A stretch of DNA of 64,000 bases from Azolla caroliniana (Eukaryota; Polypodiophyta): contig JBHGNT010000018.1 in NCBI GenBank assembly GCA_043228905.1, forward strand, positions 1,178,001 through 1,242,000, read 5' to 3'. The notes under the pieces are model-generated. The model worked only from the letters and a program-made list of their open reading frames with translations. It was not told the origin of the DNA and did not search any database. The position numbers and the translations under genes are program-made. This document shows, piece by piece, positions 19,440-32,600 of this stretch (position 1 is its first letter; each line of letters opens with the position of its first letter).

Positions 19440-19520
19440 AACACCATTATCTTTATGGAAATCGTTTTGTGCTAACTATAGACCACGAGTCCTTGAAATA
19501 TTTTTGTGATCAAATCTCTA
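19440..19520 (+). pseudogene. Gypsy RNase H scrap
   Basis: GNRFVLTIDHESLKYFCDQ is the conserved C-terminal part of Ty3/gypsy RNase H (usual form TDHxSLKYL). Only about 20 codons are recognisable. It differs from the Gypsy-1/2 sequence, so it comes from another gypsy family. Confidence 0.6.
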
Positions 19521-19579
19521 TGATCACCTTCGAGGAAAGTTTAAACCAAAGTAAAAAAAGCCACAAGTCGGCATGTTTG

Positions 19580-22140
19580 ATTCCTTCGATCAGATGTGGG
19601 CAAGGAATATTTCTTGGACGAATTTACAGCGTATCTCCGAAAGGAAGGAATTCGACGAGAATTCTCGTGCCGATACACACCTTAGCAAAATGGAGTAGCC
19701 GAAGGAAAGAATCGGCACATAGTAGAGGTGGCAAGGGCAATGATGAACGAGAAGAATCTACCAAAATCATATTGGGCAGAAGCAGCTAACGCAACCGTTT
19801 ATCTTATGAACAAATGTACAACCTCTAGGGTACGCGACGTAACCCCTCACAAGAAGTTCTTTGAAAAGAGGTTGGACTTATCCCACGTCAAGATATTCGA
19901 CTCAATCGCCTATGTACATATTCCCGACGAGAAGCGGCAAAAGCTTGATTCAAAATCAGAGAAATGTATCCTTGTAGGGTACTCACTCGAACAAAAGGGA
20001 TACAAATGTTACAATCCTTCCAACTGAAAAGTTCGAGTAAGTCGAGACATGGTTTTTGACGAGTCGGCATCCTGGTACTAACCAAAGACGTCTCCGATTC
20101 CAACTCCAGTTGACCCGGAATCGACCGAACAAGAGATAGAAGACGAAGATCGACTTTGGCGCCTATTTGAAGAAAGTCCAATTACGACACAAATTAGTGG
20201 ACACAAAAGCCCCCGAGTGACCAAAGCACATCTCGATCGAGTCTGAGGCTAGAAAAAGGGAAGGCCAAAATGCCAGAATACGAAGATCAGATCGACAACG
20301 ATTCAACTCACTCCTTTGGCAGTGAGTTTGAAGGTTTAGACGTCCCAATCATCAAGATGAATGGAGCGAAGAAAGCCTTAGTCTCTGCAAACGAGAAGTT
20401 CTGTTGCTCCACCCAAGAGAAAATCCTGGTTAATTGATTCGGCTACGGTGAGTATATGGTATATCATTATGCTTTTATGATGAAGGTGGTGATAGTTCGA
20501 GAACCGGAAACTTTTTCTAAGGTAGCCAAGCACAATGGATCGAAGCCATGAACGAAGAAATGGCAGCTCTATGTAAAAACGAGACTTTGGATCTCGTCCC
20601 CCATTCACCACACAAGAAACCCATCAGATGTAGATGGATCTACAAGGTAAAATATAATGTTGACGGTTCGGTAAATCGCTACAAGACACAACTCGTTGCT
20701 AAGGGATATGCTCAAACACACAAAGTCGACTGTGAGGAAACCTTTGCCCCGATGGCAAAGATGACGACTGTTTGGACAATCGTTGCTATTGCAGCTGCAA
20801 AAGGGTGGCACCTCCACCAAATGGATGTAACGAACGCCTTCCTACAAGGCGAATTAGAAGAGGAGGTCTTCATAATTCAACCACCCGGTTTCGAATCGAG
20901 CAAACACCCGACAGTAGTTTGCCGACTCAAGAAGCCGTTGTACGGACTCAAGCAAGCACCGCTTGCTTGGCATTCAAAGATCACCTAGGATCTTCACCAA
21001 ATCGACTTCTGAATGCTGCAATCGAACAACTCCCTGTACATCAGAAACGAGTCGAACAACCCGATTTTCATCATCTTGTACGTGGATGATCTGGTCACAG
21101 AGGAAAGAATTTAGCCGACATTAATAAGGTCAAATCGCTCCTATGCAGTAGATTCGAAATGAAAGATATGCACGAGCTCCATTTCTTCCTCGGTATCGAA
21201 GTAATTCGAACACCAGTTGGGATATTGATCTCTCAATGACACAACATTCTCAACTTGCTCTACAAGTTCGGGATGACTGAGTGCAAACCTTTGTTTACCC
21301 CTCTCGATCAAAACCTCAAACTTGGTGCCGATTCGGGGACTGAAGATTGCGAGCCAACTCAGTATCGTCAACTGATCGGTAGCTTAATCTACCTTACCAT
21401 CACACGACCCAACCTCAGCTATTCAGTCGGTTTACTTAGCCTATTCATGTAGAACCCTCAAAATGTTATCTTGATTGCGCTAAGAACGTACTTAGGTACG
21501 TCCATGGGACGATGGATTTCGGCATCATGTATAAGTCAGATACGATTATTCGGCTTGACGGGTATACAGATGCATATTGGGCCGGCTATAAGGCCGATAG
21601 ACGATCACAGGATTGGAGTGATCTCCAGGAGCAGCAAAAAGCAGCCGACAGTCACATTGTCGAACATAGAGGCCGAATACAAGGGCGCAGTAGTTGCCGC
21701 ATGCAAAGCTGTTTGGCTCAAACGCATATAATTTGAAGGATCTGGGCGTTCCCATCAAGGATCTGATTTGCCTATACTGCGACAACATGAGCAATATTTA
21801 TCTAGCTCGGAACCCAGTGTTTCACGCGTGCACGAAGCATATCGAAATGCATTACCACTTCATCTGAGAGTGTGTCCAGGTTGAGGATGTCGACCTACGA
21901 CACATCAGCACAAACCTTTAGGTTGCTGACATCTTCACAAAAGCCTTAGGAATCGACAAGCTCAGGCAATTTACATCGAACCTTGGTCTCACGATATTTG
22001 CATTGCCAAGCTTCAGGGGGAGTACAGTTGCAACCGATAAGTTGAAAGTTGACCAGAGGAGTCAAAGGATGATGATGACAATCGAGCAAAACAAGGAGCA
22101 TGAAGCAATCGAGCAATCCAAACTGTCCTGACTAACCATC
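19580..22140 (+). pseudogene. Copia-D: degenerate copia pol
   Basis: A plus-strand copia relic without recognisable LTRs. Integrase: GKEYFLDEF ... EFSCRYTP, stop, QNGVAEGKNRHIVEVARAMMNEKNLPKSYWAEA (19590-20027). RT: MNEEMAALCKNETLDLV ... DGSVNRYKTQLVAKGYAQTHKVD ... HQMDVTNAFLQGELEEEVF ... [17 protein letters not shown] (20548-20988), LYVDDLV at about 21075, and the RT tail in other frames to 21450. RNase H pieces reach about 22010 (CDNMSNIYLARNPVFHA). A purine run CAGGGGGAG (22013-22021) may be the PPT. Many stops and shifts are present. It is related to Copia-A/C but clearly older. Confidence 0.8.
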
Positions 22141-22149
22141 CGAACACAG

Positions 22150-24959
22150 AGCCGAAAACCGAATCCAGTCGAACAACCGAGCCATTTACCCCATTTCACT
22201 ACCTACCTACTTCATTATTGTTTATTTCAATCCACATGTGTCTTTGCATCACCTATGTTCGTCGAAGAGATCACTCTAGCTTTTTGGGGAAAAAATAAAT
22301 CACTCTAGATTGTGTCTTTTATATTCAAGTGTTATCATATTAATCCCCAATACATTTCTTTAGAGACAATAATGTATCTTCAATGGAACCCATATGACAA
22401 TACTCATACTTGGGATATGATTCACTTATATTTGCCCCTATTTACAACTAATTTATCAAGCTAGGAAAGAAAGATAAAGATGTATCCTAAAGATCGTGCA
22501 TTCATCCTTGCCATTAAGAAGGAAATACATAAGCACTATCAACATGTAAGTTTAGAATGAATTGGGATGTAGAGGGTGAGAAAAACATTTCAAGAATTCA
22601 CATAGATGCCCTTAACACTATCATCTATTCCTAATAAAGTGGTGTTATAATTCATATTTGTGTCTCTATAGAGGTTACTGTGATTGTCTATTAGTAATGA
22701 AGAGGTTACAATTTCAGTATGCATTTCTATGCAATCTAGGACTTCATAGGCCATGATTCATGAATACACATGGGACGTAAATGTCATGTAACTTGTGATG
22801 TTAATCGATAATTGTTAATCACCTGTGTCAATTTACAAAGAAAGCTTTTTATAATAAATGTAGGACATGAATTCTTTATGAAAGTCAATTTAATTTCGTG
22901 CTAGCGGTCTCAACAATAGTAGACATTTTCTGTAGGAATAGACATTAAATATGGATAGTGATTTATGTTATCTTATAGTTTAATTTCGTGCTTGTTGAAG
23001 CTCAATTATTTACATGCTATACACTTCAACTTTCCCTACATTTACATTTATGTTTGTCTATTAGTTGTCACCTTTTCTTCATAGTGAAACATATTATACT
23101 TGTCTTAGTTGAGAGCCAAGTCCCCTTTAATTTCCATTAGGGATAGGATGCCTATTGAGAGGATGTTCTCATTTGCACCATGGGACTCGTGGAATGTTTT
23201 AACACACTCTAAGCCCCGTGTATTTACCTTTGGTCCCGTTCAAATTATTGTAATTATATAGTTGGCTCTGTTTCTCCACACATGCATCACTAGTTTCCAT
23301 GGCCCTTCTCACACTCTTATTGTTCACTTAGAGCCTAATTCTCTTTCTAAAGTAACTCACGGCATTGCAAAAACTCGGCAACTAGTTCCCATCTCATCTT
23401 TCATGTCCTAGAATGGAGATGTACAATTCCACAAACACCTCCAAAGAAGAAGTGACAACAAGACAAAACCTTCATTTGTGGATTCAACCAGGATACTTTC
23501 AATTCTCTTCACCAACTTCCAATTTTCATAGAGTCAAAGTCCACTAAATAATTGTTCTTATTGTTATTGGGAAACACCAATATGCCCTTAGTTTTTTGTT
23601 TTCAAAAGTTATGAAGACACACTTTAGCCTTCATAAGATTAAGAAGGGTTGCCCACACTAAAACTAGCCACAAAAATTGTTTTTGAAAAAGATGTTGTTT
23701 GTTAGTACCACATAAAAACTAACCTTTCGTAGCACATCATGGTCAGTGAAGGAAGAACGTTAATATGTTTCCAATAATAATAGTTTCTGTAGAATCACCA
23801 TACAAGAGAATAGAATTAAGTTCCTAAATAAATAGCGAGTTTCATAGGATACTGCAAACTTTTACATAAATAATAGAACTTAGGTTAGTCCTACAATCTA
23901 ATAAAAAATGGATAACATCAATGTCCAATGTTTAAACAAGTATGCTATGCTATGAATAGAATGAAATTTAAATCAATAACCACCATTACATGATTGAAAA
24001 CAATGTATTCCTAGGTGAAAGAGAATAAGCATAACATGTTATTGTTCTTTGAATAATGACAAAAATGTCCACTTGTTTGAGGTACACCGTACATATTAAA
24101 AATCCAAGCTACGAGTTTATTTTCACTCTTCTTCACAAAAATGTTTTCGTAGAGCACATGCTTACAAACAAAGCGAAAAAAGCAGTTAAATGATATTTTG
24201 CTAGCCCATTCAAAGAATTATTAAAAGTGCTTCTTTTTTTCACCCCTCACGTTATGATCATGAAGTTGCTAGCTTTCCGTCCCAAATATGTATCGTTAAC
24301 TAATGGAACTCTTTGATATCTCAAATGCATTGAATATAGTACATATAAAGGTGGTCCATCAATATTAGTTACATGCCCACATTCTCCTTATGTATGATGT
24401 GATACATCCTCCACGTATTTTAAAAGAGTAACATGTACATTTTTCCAATTTATAAAGGAATCAAAAGTAACCAAAGAAATCCATATCACATGTTGTACCG
24501 ATAGGGTCCACATCAATATATATGTGTTCATATGGGCATGAACCAAAAAGAGGTTTAATGGTAGCCATTCGAGTCGTGATGTTTGGTGTGATTTAGTGTT
24601 GGGACCATAAAAAGGATTTGAGACCAAGTGTCTCATATTTTGATAAGTTTTAAATCTCATAGATTCGCAATGTCAAAGGTATATTCATGGGACACTTGTC
24701 ATGTTGTACCATGTAGCATTATGCCTACCGCATATCAACATTTTCATGCAAAAGTTTGGGCTCCTCCAAAAGGCTATTATACATACTAAAATAGCAAATA
24801 ACTTTTACCATGGAAATCATGTACATATAGAATAGACCAAAAGATATTCCCTTTCCTTTAATTTCATCAAAAACTATGTGCAATAATATATTAGAAAAGT
24901 CAACAACATAACAAAGTCTATTTTGATTGTATAGATAGAAACATATTGATGGGAAGTAA
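22150..24959. other. AT-rich intergenic DNA, nothing recognised
   Basis: No open frame of useful length on either strand, no transposon protein motif and no tandem repeat. Composition is AT-rich with poly-A/T runs. It may be old, unrecognisable transposon DNA. Confidence 0.6.
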
Positions 24960-25210
24960 GATAGGTATAGAAAGAAAGAAAGATATACTAACGTCTTCGA
25001 AGGCCAAAAAAATTGGCCCATGAGACAATTGGTGTACAATAAAATAGGGTGTCTATCCAATCATCGAAATATAAATAAATAAATAAATAGAACTTAAGTT
25101 AAAAGAGTTCTAGTATTTGTACAAAACGTGTTATGGTGTAACATATTCGATAAAGGAAATGACTTTGTACTAGGCCTAGTTTCATTTCCATCCAAGCCTC
25201 TCGAAAAGAA
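24960..25210 (-). repeat. Dispersed repeat in inverted orientation to 28080-28300
   Basis: The reverse complement of this stretch matches 28080-28300 over about 230 bp with gaps. Shared blocks are TTGGATGGAAATG, ACTAGGCCTAGT, ATTTCCTT, TAAATAAATAGAACTTAAG, ATGAGACAATTG and GAAAGAAAGAAAGATATA. The two copies lie 3 kb apart in opposite orientations; the second is inside an intron of the ABCC gene. It appears to be the end of an unidentified transposon. Confidence 0.75.
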
Positions 25211-25463
25211 GTGGGAGGTCGAAGGGTTTTGGTGTGGGTGTGACCCATGGTCCCGATGTAGAAGGTACCCCAACCATAGCTTCCAGGCGGCGTAGCTCAC
25301 GTTCCCTTATTTTCTTAATTGCTTCTACACCACATCGAGTTGCTTTGAAACCCGGAATCCGAGGGCGTTTGGTTCTTCTTTGGTTTTCTGCTTCATCAAG
25401 GAAGAGGCCAAGTGGTGCAAGTGTGTCCACATTCGTCGTATCCCCGTCCCTGAAAAACTTCAT
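25182..25463 (-). CDS. Unidentified 93-codon ORF next to the dispersed repeat
   Basis: The minus-strand frame MKFFRDGDTTNVDTLAPLGL ... RRTKRPRIPGFKATRCGVEA ... IKKIRERELRRLEAMVGVPS ... LLFERLGWK has a charged, helix-friendly composition unlike random AT-rich sequence. Its last codons overlap the start of the repeat shared with 28080. I do not recognise it. It could be an exon or a transposon-captured gene piece. No start context or splice partner was identified. Confidence 0.3.
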   Translation of the reverse strand: MKFFRDGDTTNVDTLAPLGLFLDEAENQRRTKRPRIPGFKATRCGVEAIKKIRERELRRLEAMVGVPSTSGPWVTPTPKPFDLPLLFERLGWK

Positions 25464-26158
25464 TTGTTACATGTTGGTGAATATTAGAAACGTTATTGTC
25501 AACATTTTGAAGTATATTCTCTCTATGTTGTTTTAGCTCTCAGATATATGTATTAGAGACTTGACATGAGCTATTCAAATGAGCATTCATTCAATCTTTA
25601 TTGTCAGAGTGTTTGTCTTTCATACACGGATTCTTAACATTGCTTGGTTATCTTTAGCTAGAAACATATGATACTAAAATTCCTATTCAAAGCTCAACAA
25701 AGTAGGCAATCTTCTAGGATAGGTGCACTTTTGTGAGAACAAACAATGGTTTAGCATGTAAAGGGCAAATGATGATTTAATTTACCCGACTCTACACAAC
25801 AGAAGGATTGTCATAAAGCTTATGTTTTTTAATTTGTAACCTATACATCTCAAGTTAAAAATCAAAATCTCGAAAATAATAAAAGTTTAAACAATTCATT
25901 CTATGCAACTCAATTTTTTCATATTTTATGCCAAATTATGTATGATGTGTGAAAGTGAGGTTTAAATGAGTGTTGGATTCTAGATATTTAGAACTTTTGT
26001 CTCGAAATGCCTATCACAATCATTTGATATTTACACGTGTGTAAACTCAAGGCTACTCTTCAATATTCATTATCAAACATGTCTATTACCTTTCATAGTC
26101 TTGACTAAAACTATGTTATCATTATATTATTCAATATACACACATACATTCTAGTAAT

Positions 26159-26505
26159 GTGGTAAGACGTGGCTTGGAAACATCACACGATGTTTCCCGT
26201 ACTTGAAACACATTGCTTTTTTACCACAAGAATTGCACTTCGTTGAACAAAAAGTGAGGCAGTTTTTACACATCTTAAACTTCATTGTAAAGTTGTATAA
26301 CATTTTCCTTAGTGATAAATGGCATCTTTGAAATGAAGATGGTAAGATGTGGCTTGGAAACATCACACGATGTTTCACGTACTTGAAACACATTGCCTTT
26401 GGCCGCAAGAATGGCACTTTGTTGAGCAAAAAATGAGGCAATTTTTACACATCTTAAACTTCATTGTAAAGCGATAACATCATGTCATGACATCTTTGAA
26501 ATGAA
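26159..26505 (+). repeat. Two tandem copies of a 180-bp unit
   Basis: Copy 1 (26159-26338) and copy 2 (26339-about 26505) both begin TGGTAAGA-GTGGCTTGGAAACATCACACG and share GATGTTTC-CGTACTTGAAACACATTG and TTTTTACACATCTTAAACTTC. They are about 85-90 percent alike. They lie 140-480 bp past the stop codon of the minus-strand ABCC gene, so they may be in its 3' UTR. Confidence 0.8.
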
Positions 26506-26642
26506 GTCAATGGCGATTTCTTCTTCTATGAATGTTTGCCATAGACAAAAGAGATTTTTCTCTAGATTTATTCCATTATTCAAAATGAATAACAACACTT
26601 CACCAATTCTGTTGTTCAAGAGAAAATGTGACAAAGAGATCA

Positions 26643-29600
26643 CTATTGCTTGTTAGCACTGTTCCGACCAGATTGAGCCCAATACTCGGCAACCAAGAGT
26701 GCGAATAATGATGTTTTTTGCTCAATTAATTTCTTCGGAGAATCAAACTCCATAGCAACCCCTAAGCAGAGTAAGGAAAGGGAAAGAACAATTATCAACA
26801 TGTCCATAATGGATCAAAATGAGCCCAGAGGCCTAGGATGGGGTTATGAATGTACAATGTATGTATGCATGGCATGTAAGCGTACGTACATCATATATGA
26901 GCATGTGTTGATACATGCATGCTCACATGTGTACATCATACATTCATGTATGTATGTATGCATGTATGTATGTATGTATGTATGTATGTATGTATGTATG
27001 TATGTATGTATACCAAATGTAGGTGTCTATGTGTATATGTATTTATGTGTGTATGTATGTATGTATACCAAATGTAGGTGTCTATGTGTATATGTATTTA
27101 TGTGTGTATGTATGTATGTATACCAAATGTAGGTGTCTATGTGTATATGTATTTATGTGTGTATGTATGTATGTATACCAAATGTATGTGTCTGTATGTA
27201 TATGTATGTATGTACACCATATGAATAATGTATGCATGTATTCATAATGTGTATGTATGTATACCAAATGTATGTGTCTGTATGTATATGTATGTATCTA
27301 CATCATATGAATAATGTATGTGTGTGTATGTATGTATGTATGTGCATACATACATACACACCATATGAATAATGTGTGTATATGTATATGCATGTTATGT
27401 GTAAATGTATGTATGTATGTATGTATGTATGTATGTATGTATGCTGCATGCATGCATGGATGTATGTATGTATGTGAATGTATGTATGTATGTATGTATG
27501 CATACCATCTCGGAGAGCGAGCACCATGTCGCTATCAATGACAGTGGGGATGCGATGGGCCACAGTGATGACACTGCATGTACCAAACTCTTCTCTGATG
27601 ACACCTTGGAGCAATGCATCAGTTGCAGAGTCAATGGAAGCAGTGGCCTCATCCAAGACCAACACTTTGCTCTGCTTCAATAGCACCCTCCCCAAACAGA
27701 ACAACTGCCTTTGCCCAGCACTCCAGTTCTCTCCTTGATCGCTCACTGCAGGAAACGAACAAGAAAACCCATAGCCAAAACAAAACCAGATGCTATAAAA
27801 ACAGAAGAAAAACAACGCAAGTGAGTTCTATTAGAAAAGAGGGTACATATGCTGATTATATCTTTTCAGTGGGTAGAGAGGTGAATTTCTCAGAGCTATT
27901 TCTTTTTCGGCACAAACTTTTCACATATGAATTAGAATTAGATAACCATTTTAGCCAATTCTGATAGATTAATTTTTTTAGCTGTGATTTCCGGTAATGA
28001 AAAATCATAAAGTTTGATGTCAGATTCTTCTCAAAGTGAAAAACTGAGAGATTAAATGTGCAAAACCAATGTCTATCTTTTCGAGAGACTTGGATGGAAA
28101 TGGAACTAGGCCTAGTATAAAGCCATTTCCTTATAGAACATGTTTTTTACTAGAACTCCTTAGCTTAAGTTCTATTTATTTATTTTACTTTCAATGAATG
28201 GGTAAATACCCCATTTTTGTTGTAAACCAATTGTCTCATGGACCAATTTTGGTCTTAGAAGAAAGACGTTAATATATCTTTCTTTCTTTCTCAACACATG
28301 GAAGTGATTCAAAATAGGTGTATGGATTCAGGCAAGAAGTGAATATATATTATATATACCTGGAGACTCGAGGCCAAGGGGCAGCTTTTCTATAATATCT
28401 GCTAGCTGGGACCTCTTCAATGCCTGAATCATATAGATCTCTGTCTTTTAGTTTTTTGGGTGGAAACACATAATTAGATTCATGAACACACAAGTGTGAA
28501 GAATTCACCTCCCAAATGTTGATGTCTGAGTATTGGTTCAGTGGGTCTAGGTTGGTTCTCACCGTCCCTTGGAACAAGACTGGCTCTTGAGGTATGATCC
28601 CTAGTTTAAATCTAAGATCATGCAGGCCGATCGAACAAATGTCGATGCCATCAATGAGAATCCTGCCATTACAAGGCTCCACGAGTCGGAAAAGCGCACT
28701 GATGAGTGTTGTCTTCCCGCTCCCTGTCCGACCCACCACTCCTACTTTCTGACCTCCGCGGAAAGTGCACGTTATGCCTTTGAGCACCAAAGGAGAGTTT
28801 GGTCGATACCGAATCTACAACCAGTCAATATCAGTTTTAAGTACCAAATGGAGAAGACCTTACTCGTTTCAATTCTAAAATAATGTAATGTGACTTCTAC
28901 AGAGTTCTTCATCATACTCTAGAAGCATTAACCGGATACTTTGGGTCAGTTAATTTGAGCATACAAATAGCAAACACCTACTTCTAGATGATCAAGGCAA
29001 ACTTCTCCATTGGACGGCCATTCAGGTGGAGGCCTGTTGGATTCGATCACTGCCGGAGCCTCCCTTGGAAGATCTAAATATTGTTTAATTCTTTCCACCG
29101 ATAAAACATAAATTGCCAGAAAGCATCGCCAGATCGAGAACACGGCTAACGAGCTGCCCAATGCAAGGGCGTAGGTGACTGCTAATCCTGCAAGCCCTGC
29201 ACAATTCAAAAGGCAATTAAGGTTTCTCGAAAAAGGCATTCCATTTTCCATGATCCAAGAGGAACACAATATCCTTGCATTTTTGAGCAATCAGATTTTC
29301 AATTCAAGATCATAACGCTAAATATTTCACCTGACTTCATGAATACAAGGGTTGAAAACAATAGCATTAATTTTCCACACCTCGCTCAAATGCCCAAACT
29401 AAGGAACCCATGTTAAAACATCATTGCCATAAAATTCTAGTTTGAAGAGAGGTATCAGAAACATTACATTCAAGAATATTGACTCCTCAGAATTCATTTT
29501 CCACAACCCAAGAGTTGAAAACCATAGCACCACGTAGATGAGTGCACCGGAAGCATCGTGTTCATAGAGGTGATTCATGGTTATTAGAAATTACCTCCTG

Positions 29601-32600
29601 AGATGCTCCTTTGGAATAGGACCAGAGATGATGCCGCAATGAGGACACATGTACAGCCCAGCTCGATTCGGAGAACCATCCATTCTAGAGCTGCAAATTT
29701 GTAGATGTATGCACTCACATCTCGATCGATGAGCTCTAAATTGCGCTTCCGAAACCTCTCTGTCTGCTTGAACGCCCTTATGGTTGCACTCCCTGAAATT
29801 GTCTCAGCAGAGTTATTGATGATAGGCGCTTTTGTTACAGAGTTAATCCTGTTTAGCTCTCGGGCAGCCATTCCATAATATCTCTGCAAAAACCAACAAA
29901 TTAACACAAATCTTGTCATTGGGAAAAAAAGGAAGAAGGGACAGGAGTAAACTAATTTTTATGGCCTTACCTGGAGAAAATGAGTTATAACAATCAATGG
30001 TAGTAGTATCAGTATGATTTGCCATGTGACAATGCATGTGACAACAATGATGCATAAAACATCAAACGCAGTGCCCAAAAGTGCTGAATTTGCAAAGGGT
30101 ATGTCGAGGTCGATCACACTCATATCCACCGCTGCCTGTATCAATACATTACGAACAGTTTATGTAGTGTTCATTGACCTCAATCTGGATGAGCTAGAGT
30201 TGTTTAAGCATTCACTAGAACAATCTTTATGTAGTCACTTAATCTATTCGCAGATAGTAGAGATCATGTACCCGGTTGAGGATTCTCCCTGATGGAGTGG
30301 CATCGAAGAAGGACATGGGAGCTTTCATGATGCATGACATCAATTTTTGGAAGAACAATTTGGATGCTCGCAAGCCAAGCTGCACAATCATCTCGCTACG
30401 TAGCACGAAAGCAAGCACACAAATGGCAGAGATCCCTGAGTATACACCCACAACAACCTCTGACGAAATACTCGAGTTCGAGACTCCTTGTGCTAACCAT
30501 AGATTGCTATAAACCTGAGCCCCAGAGAATAGAACTTGTGATAAAAGCATGATGACCACAAAACCATACCCTTTCGAAATTCGAACATAGTTAAGGTATG
30601 GTGCCAACCCTTCATTTCCCGTCTCCACAGATTCATTCTGCACTAGTTGTGTGGATTGTGTTGGCTGCACAATCTCAGTTAACGATTCCTCTCGACTTAA
30701 CCTCTTTTGTATCTTCTTGAATTGATCTTCGTTTCCGCGAGTTTTGTCCTCGTGGTCTTTGTTTTCGGTCATTACGGTTTGCAGCGCCTCTTCATGTGCC
30801 GAGACAAGCTCCCGAAAAACATCACCAGCTGAAAACAAATCGTTGTAGGTTCCGGCCTGCTTTATCTTCCCCTCATGCATCACCTTTATGCACAAAATTT
30901 GGCTACAGGATCAGAAAATGTACAAAACAACTATTTTTACCCCTGCATTATTTTGACATACAAAGTTACTGTAACGTTTGCATTGCTAAGATTGGCAAAA
31001 ATGGAATTTAGAGCAGATTAGAAGGGTGATAGTTACTCACCAAAATGGTATCCACAGAGGGCAAAAACTCAACTTGATGTGTGACTAGCACTACTGTTTT
31101 GTCTCTAAGCGCTCCCATCACACAATCCTGTCACATGAAGCAAAATGGATCTTCACTAAAAGCAATATATAGGGGAACAAATCACAAACTCTAACCCCAA
31201 ATGTTCCCAGAAGAGAGTTTTTACATGGAACAAGATTGATGCTGTTTGTGCATCAACAGCACTGAAGGGATCATCAAGCAAGTAAATATCAGCATCATTG
31301 TAAACAGCTCTTGCGAGCTGAATTCGCTGCTTCTGCCCGCCACTCAGATTGACCCCCCTCTCTCCAATTTCAGTTAGATCCCCATGACTGAAGTTCTTTA
31401 CATCTTCCTCGAGCGCGCATGCTTTCATTACTCTCTTATAACGAGCCTTATCATACGGTTTCCCGAACAAGATGTTGTCTTGAACCGTCAATGTTTGAAT
31501 CCATGCAGTCTGAGATACATAGGCAACGCGACCAGACATTTGTACCTGTGACATTGGTCTCAAAATATGAGCACATACTTGACACACATCATGTACACAT
31601 GCTGAAACCATAACAGTGACATATTCTCGTCGGTCATGGTTATCCAAAGGAGTCATCATGAGCGTACATAACCATAACTTAGCACTAAATATGCACTTGC
31701 GGAGCCAAATTAAGGCCAGACTATGCTATATGCAAACCTAGGTCTATGTCTACCCAGACAGCCAATGCTTGAATTGAAGAGATGGATCGACCTCATCCGC
31801 CTAGCCTATAGACTGGGGTTATGCATATGCTCACAATACTTACAAGAGAAATCTCACTTACCGAACCAGATAACTTGGGAATCTCGCCGAGAAGTGCAAG
31901 TAGGAGCGATGTCTTGCCCGCACCTACAGCTCCACAGACAGCAACCTTTTCCCCCTGCTTTACCACCAGGTTAAGATCCTCAAGAGAAGGCTTAACAAGG
32001 CCTTCAGGATCCCAGCTGAGAGTAGCATTATCCACTCGGATTCTATATAAATCCAGTGTTGAATAAGCCCCATTTGTAGAGTCGGTGATAAGAGATTCAT
32101 CAACAGGCAGTTCGTCCTCTTGCAAGAACTTCTGGAGACGATCAAATGAGATTTGAGCTTGTATGAAAGTGGCCAACACTTCTGGTGCCATTCTCACAGG
32201 ATCTTGAATGATCCGAAAAGTCGCTAAAATCGTGAACACTATTGTGGATGTGAGAGTTTTCCCCAGCAAAAGGCTTGAGATCAACACCGCACATGTGAGA
32301 ACTGTAGGCATAAGCCAATAGATGTTAGTGGTATAGTTCCTCTTATGTTGTGTATCGGCAAGGTAATCATACTCGGAATGTCTTTTAAGCTGGATGAAGG
32401 CATCGAATTTTTCCTCCCAAGCTTGCAATTTGATGATTTTCATGCCTTGCAGGACCTCAGTGGTGGTCCTTAATCTCTCGTCTTGGGTAGACATAAACTT
32501 CAGTTGGGCGATTTGCATTGATTTAATGAGGGGAGAGACAGCCCCCATAATGACCACCACAAGGATAGCAGCTGGGAGAGTGGACATGCCCACCACAGAG

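Noticed and set aside
26940-27815. Long open frames in the TATG/CATA array on both strands
   Set aside because: They consist of Met-Tyr-Val-Cys or His-Thr-Tyr-Ile repeats from a tetranucleotide microsatellite. Only the ABCC exon at 27506-27745 is real coding here.
30135-30272. Apparent loss of the conserved RASTD motif at the ABCC exon 4/5 junction, suggesting a pseudogene
   Set aside because: Joining 30272 to 30135 gives [16 protein letters not shown], which has the same length as the family form NRxSxDxSxxDxDIPF. Nothing is deleted and the frame holds.
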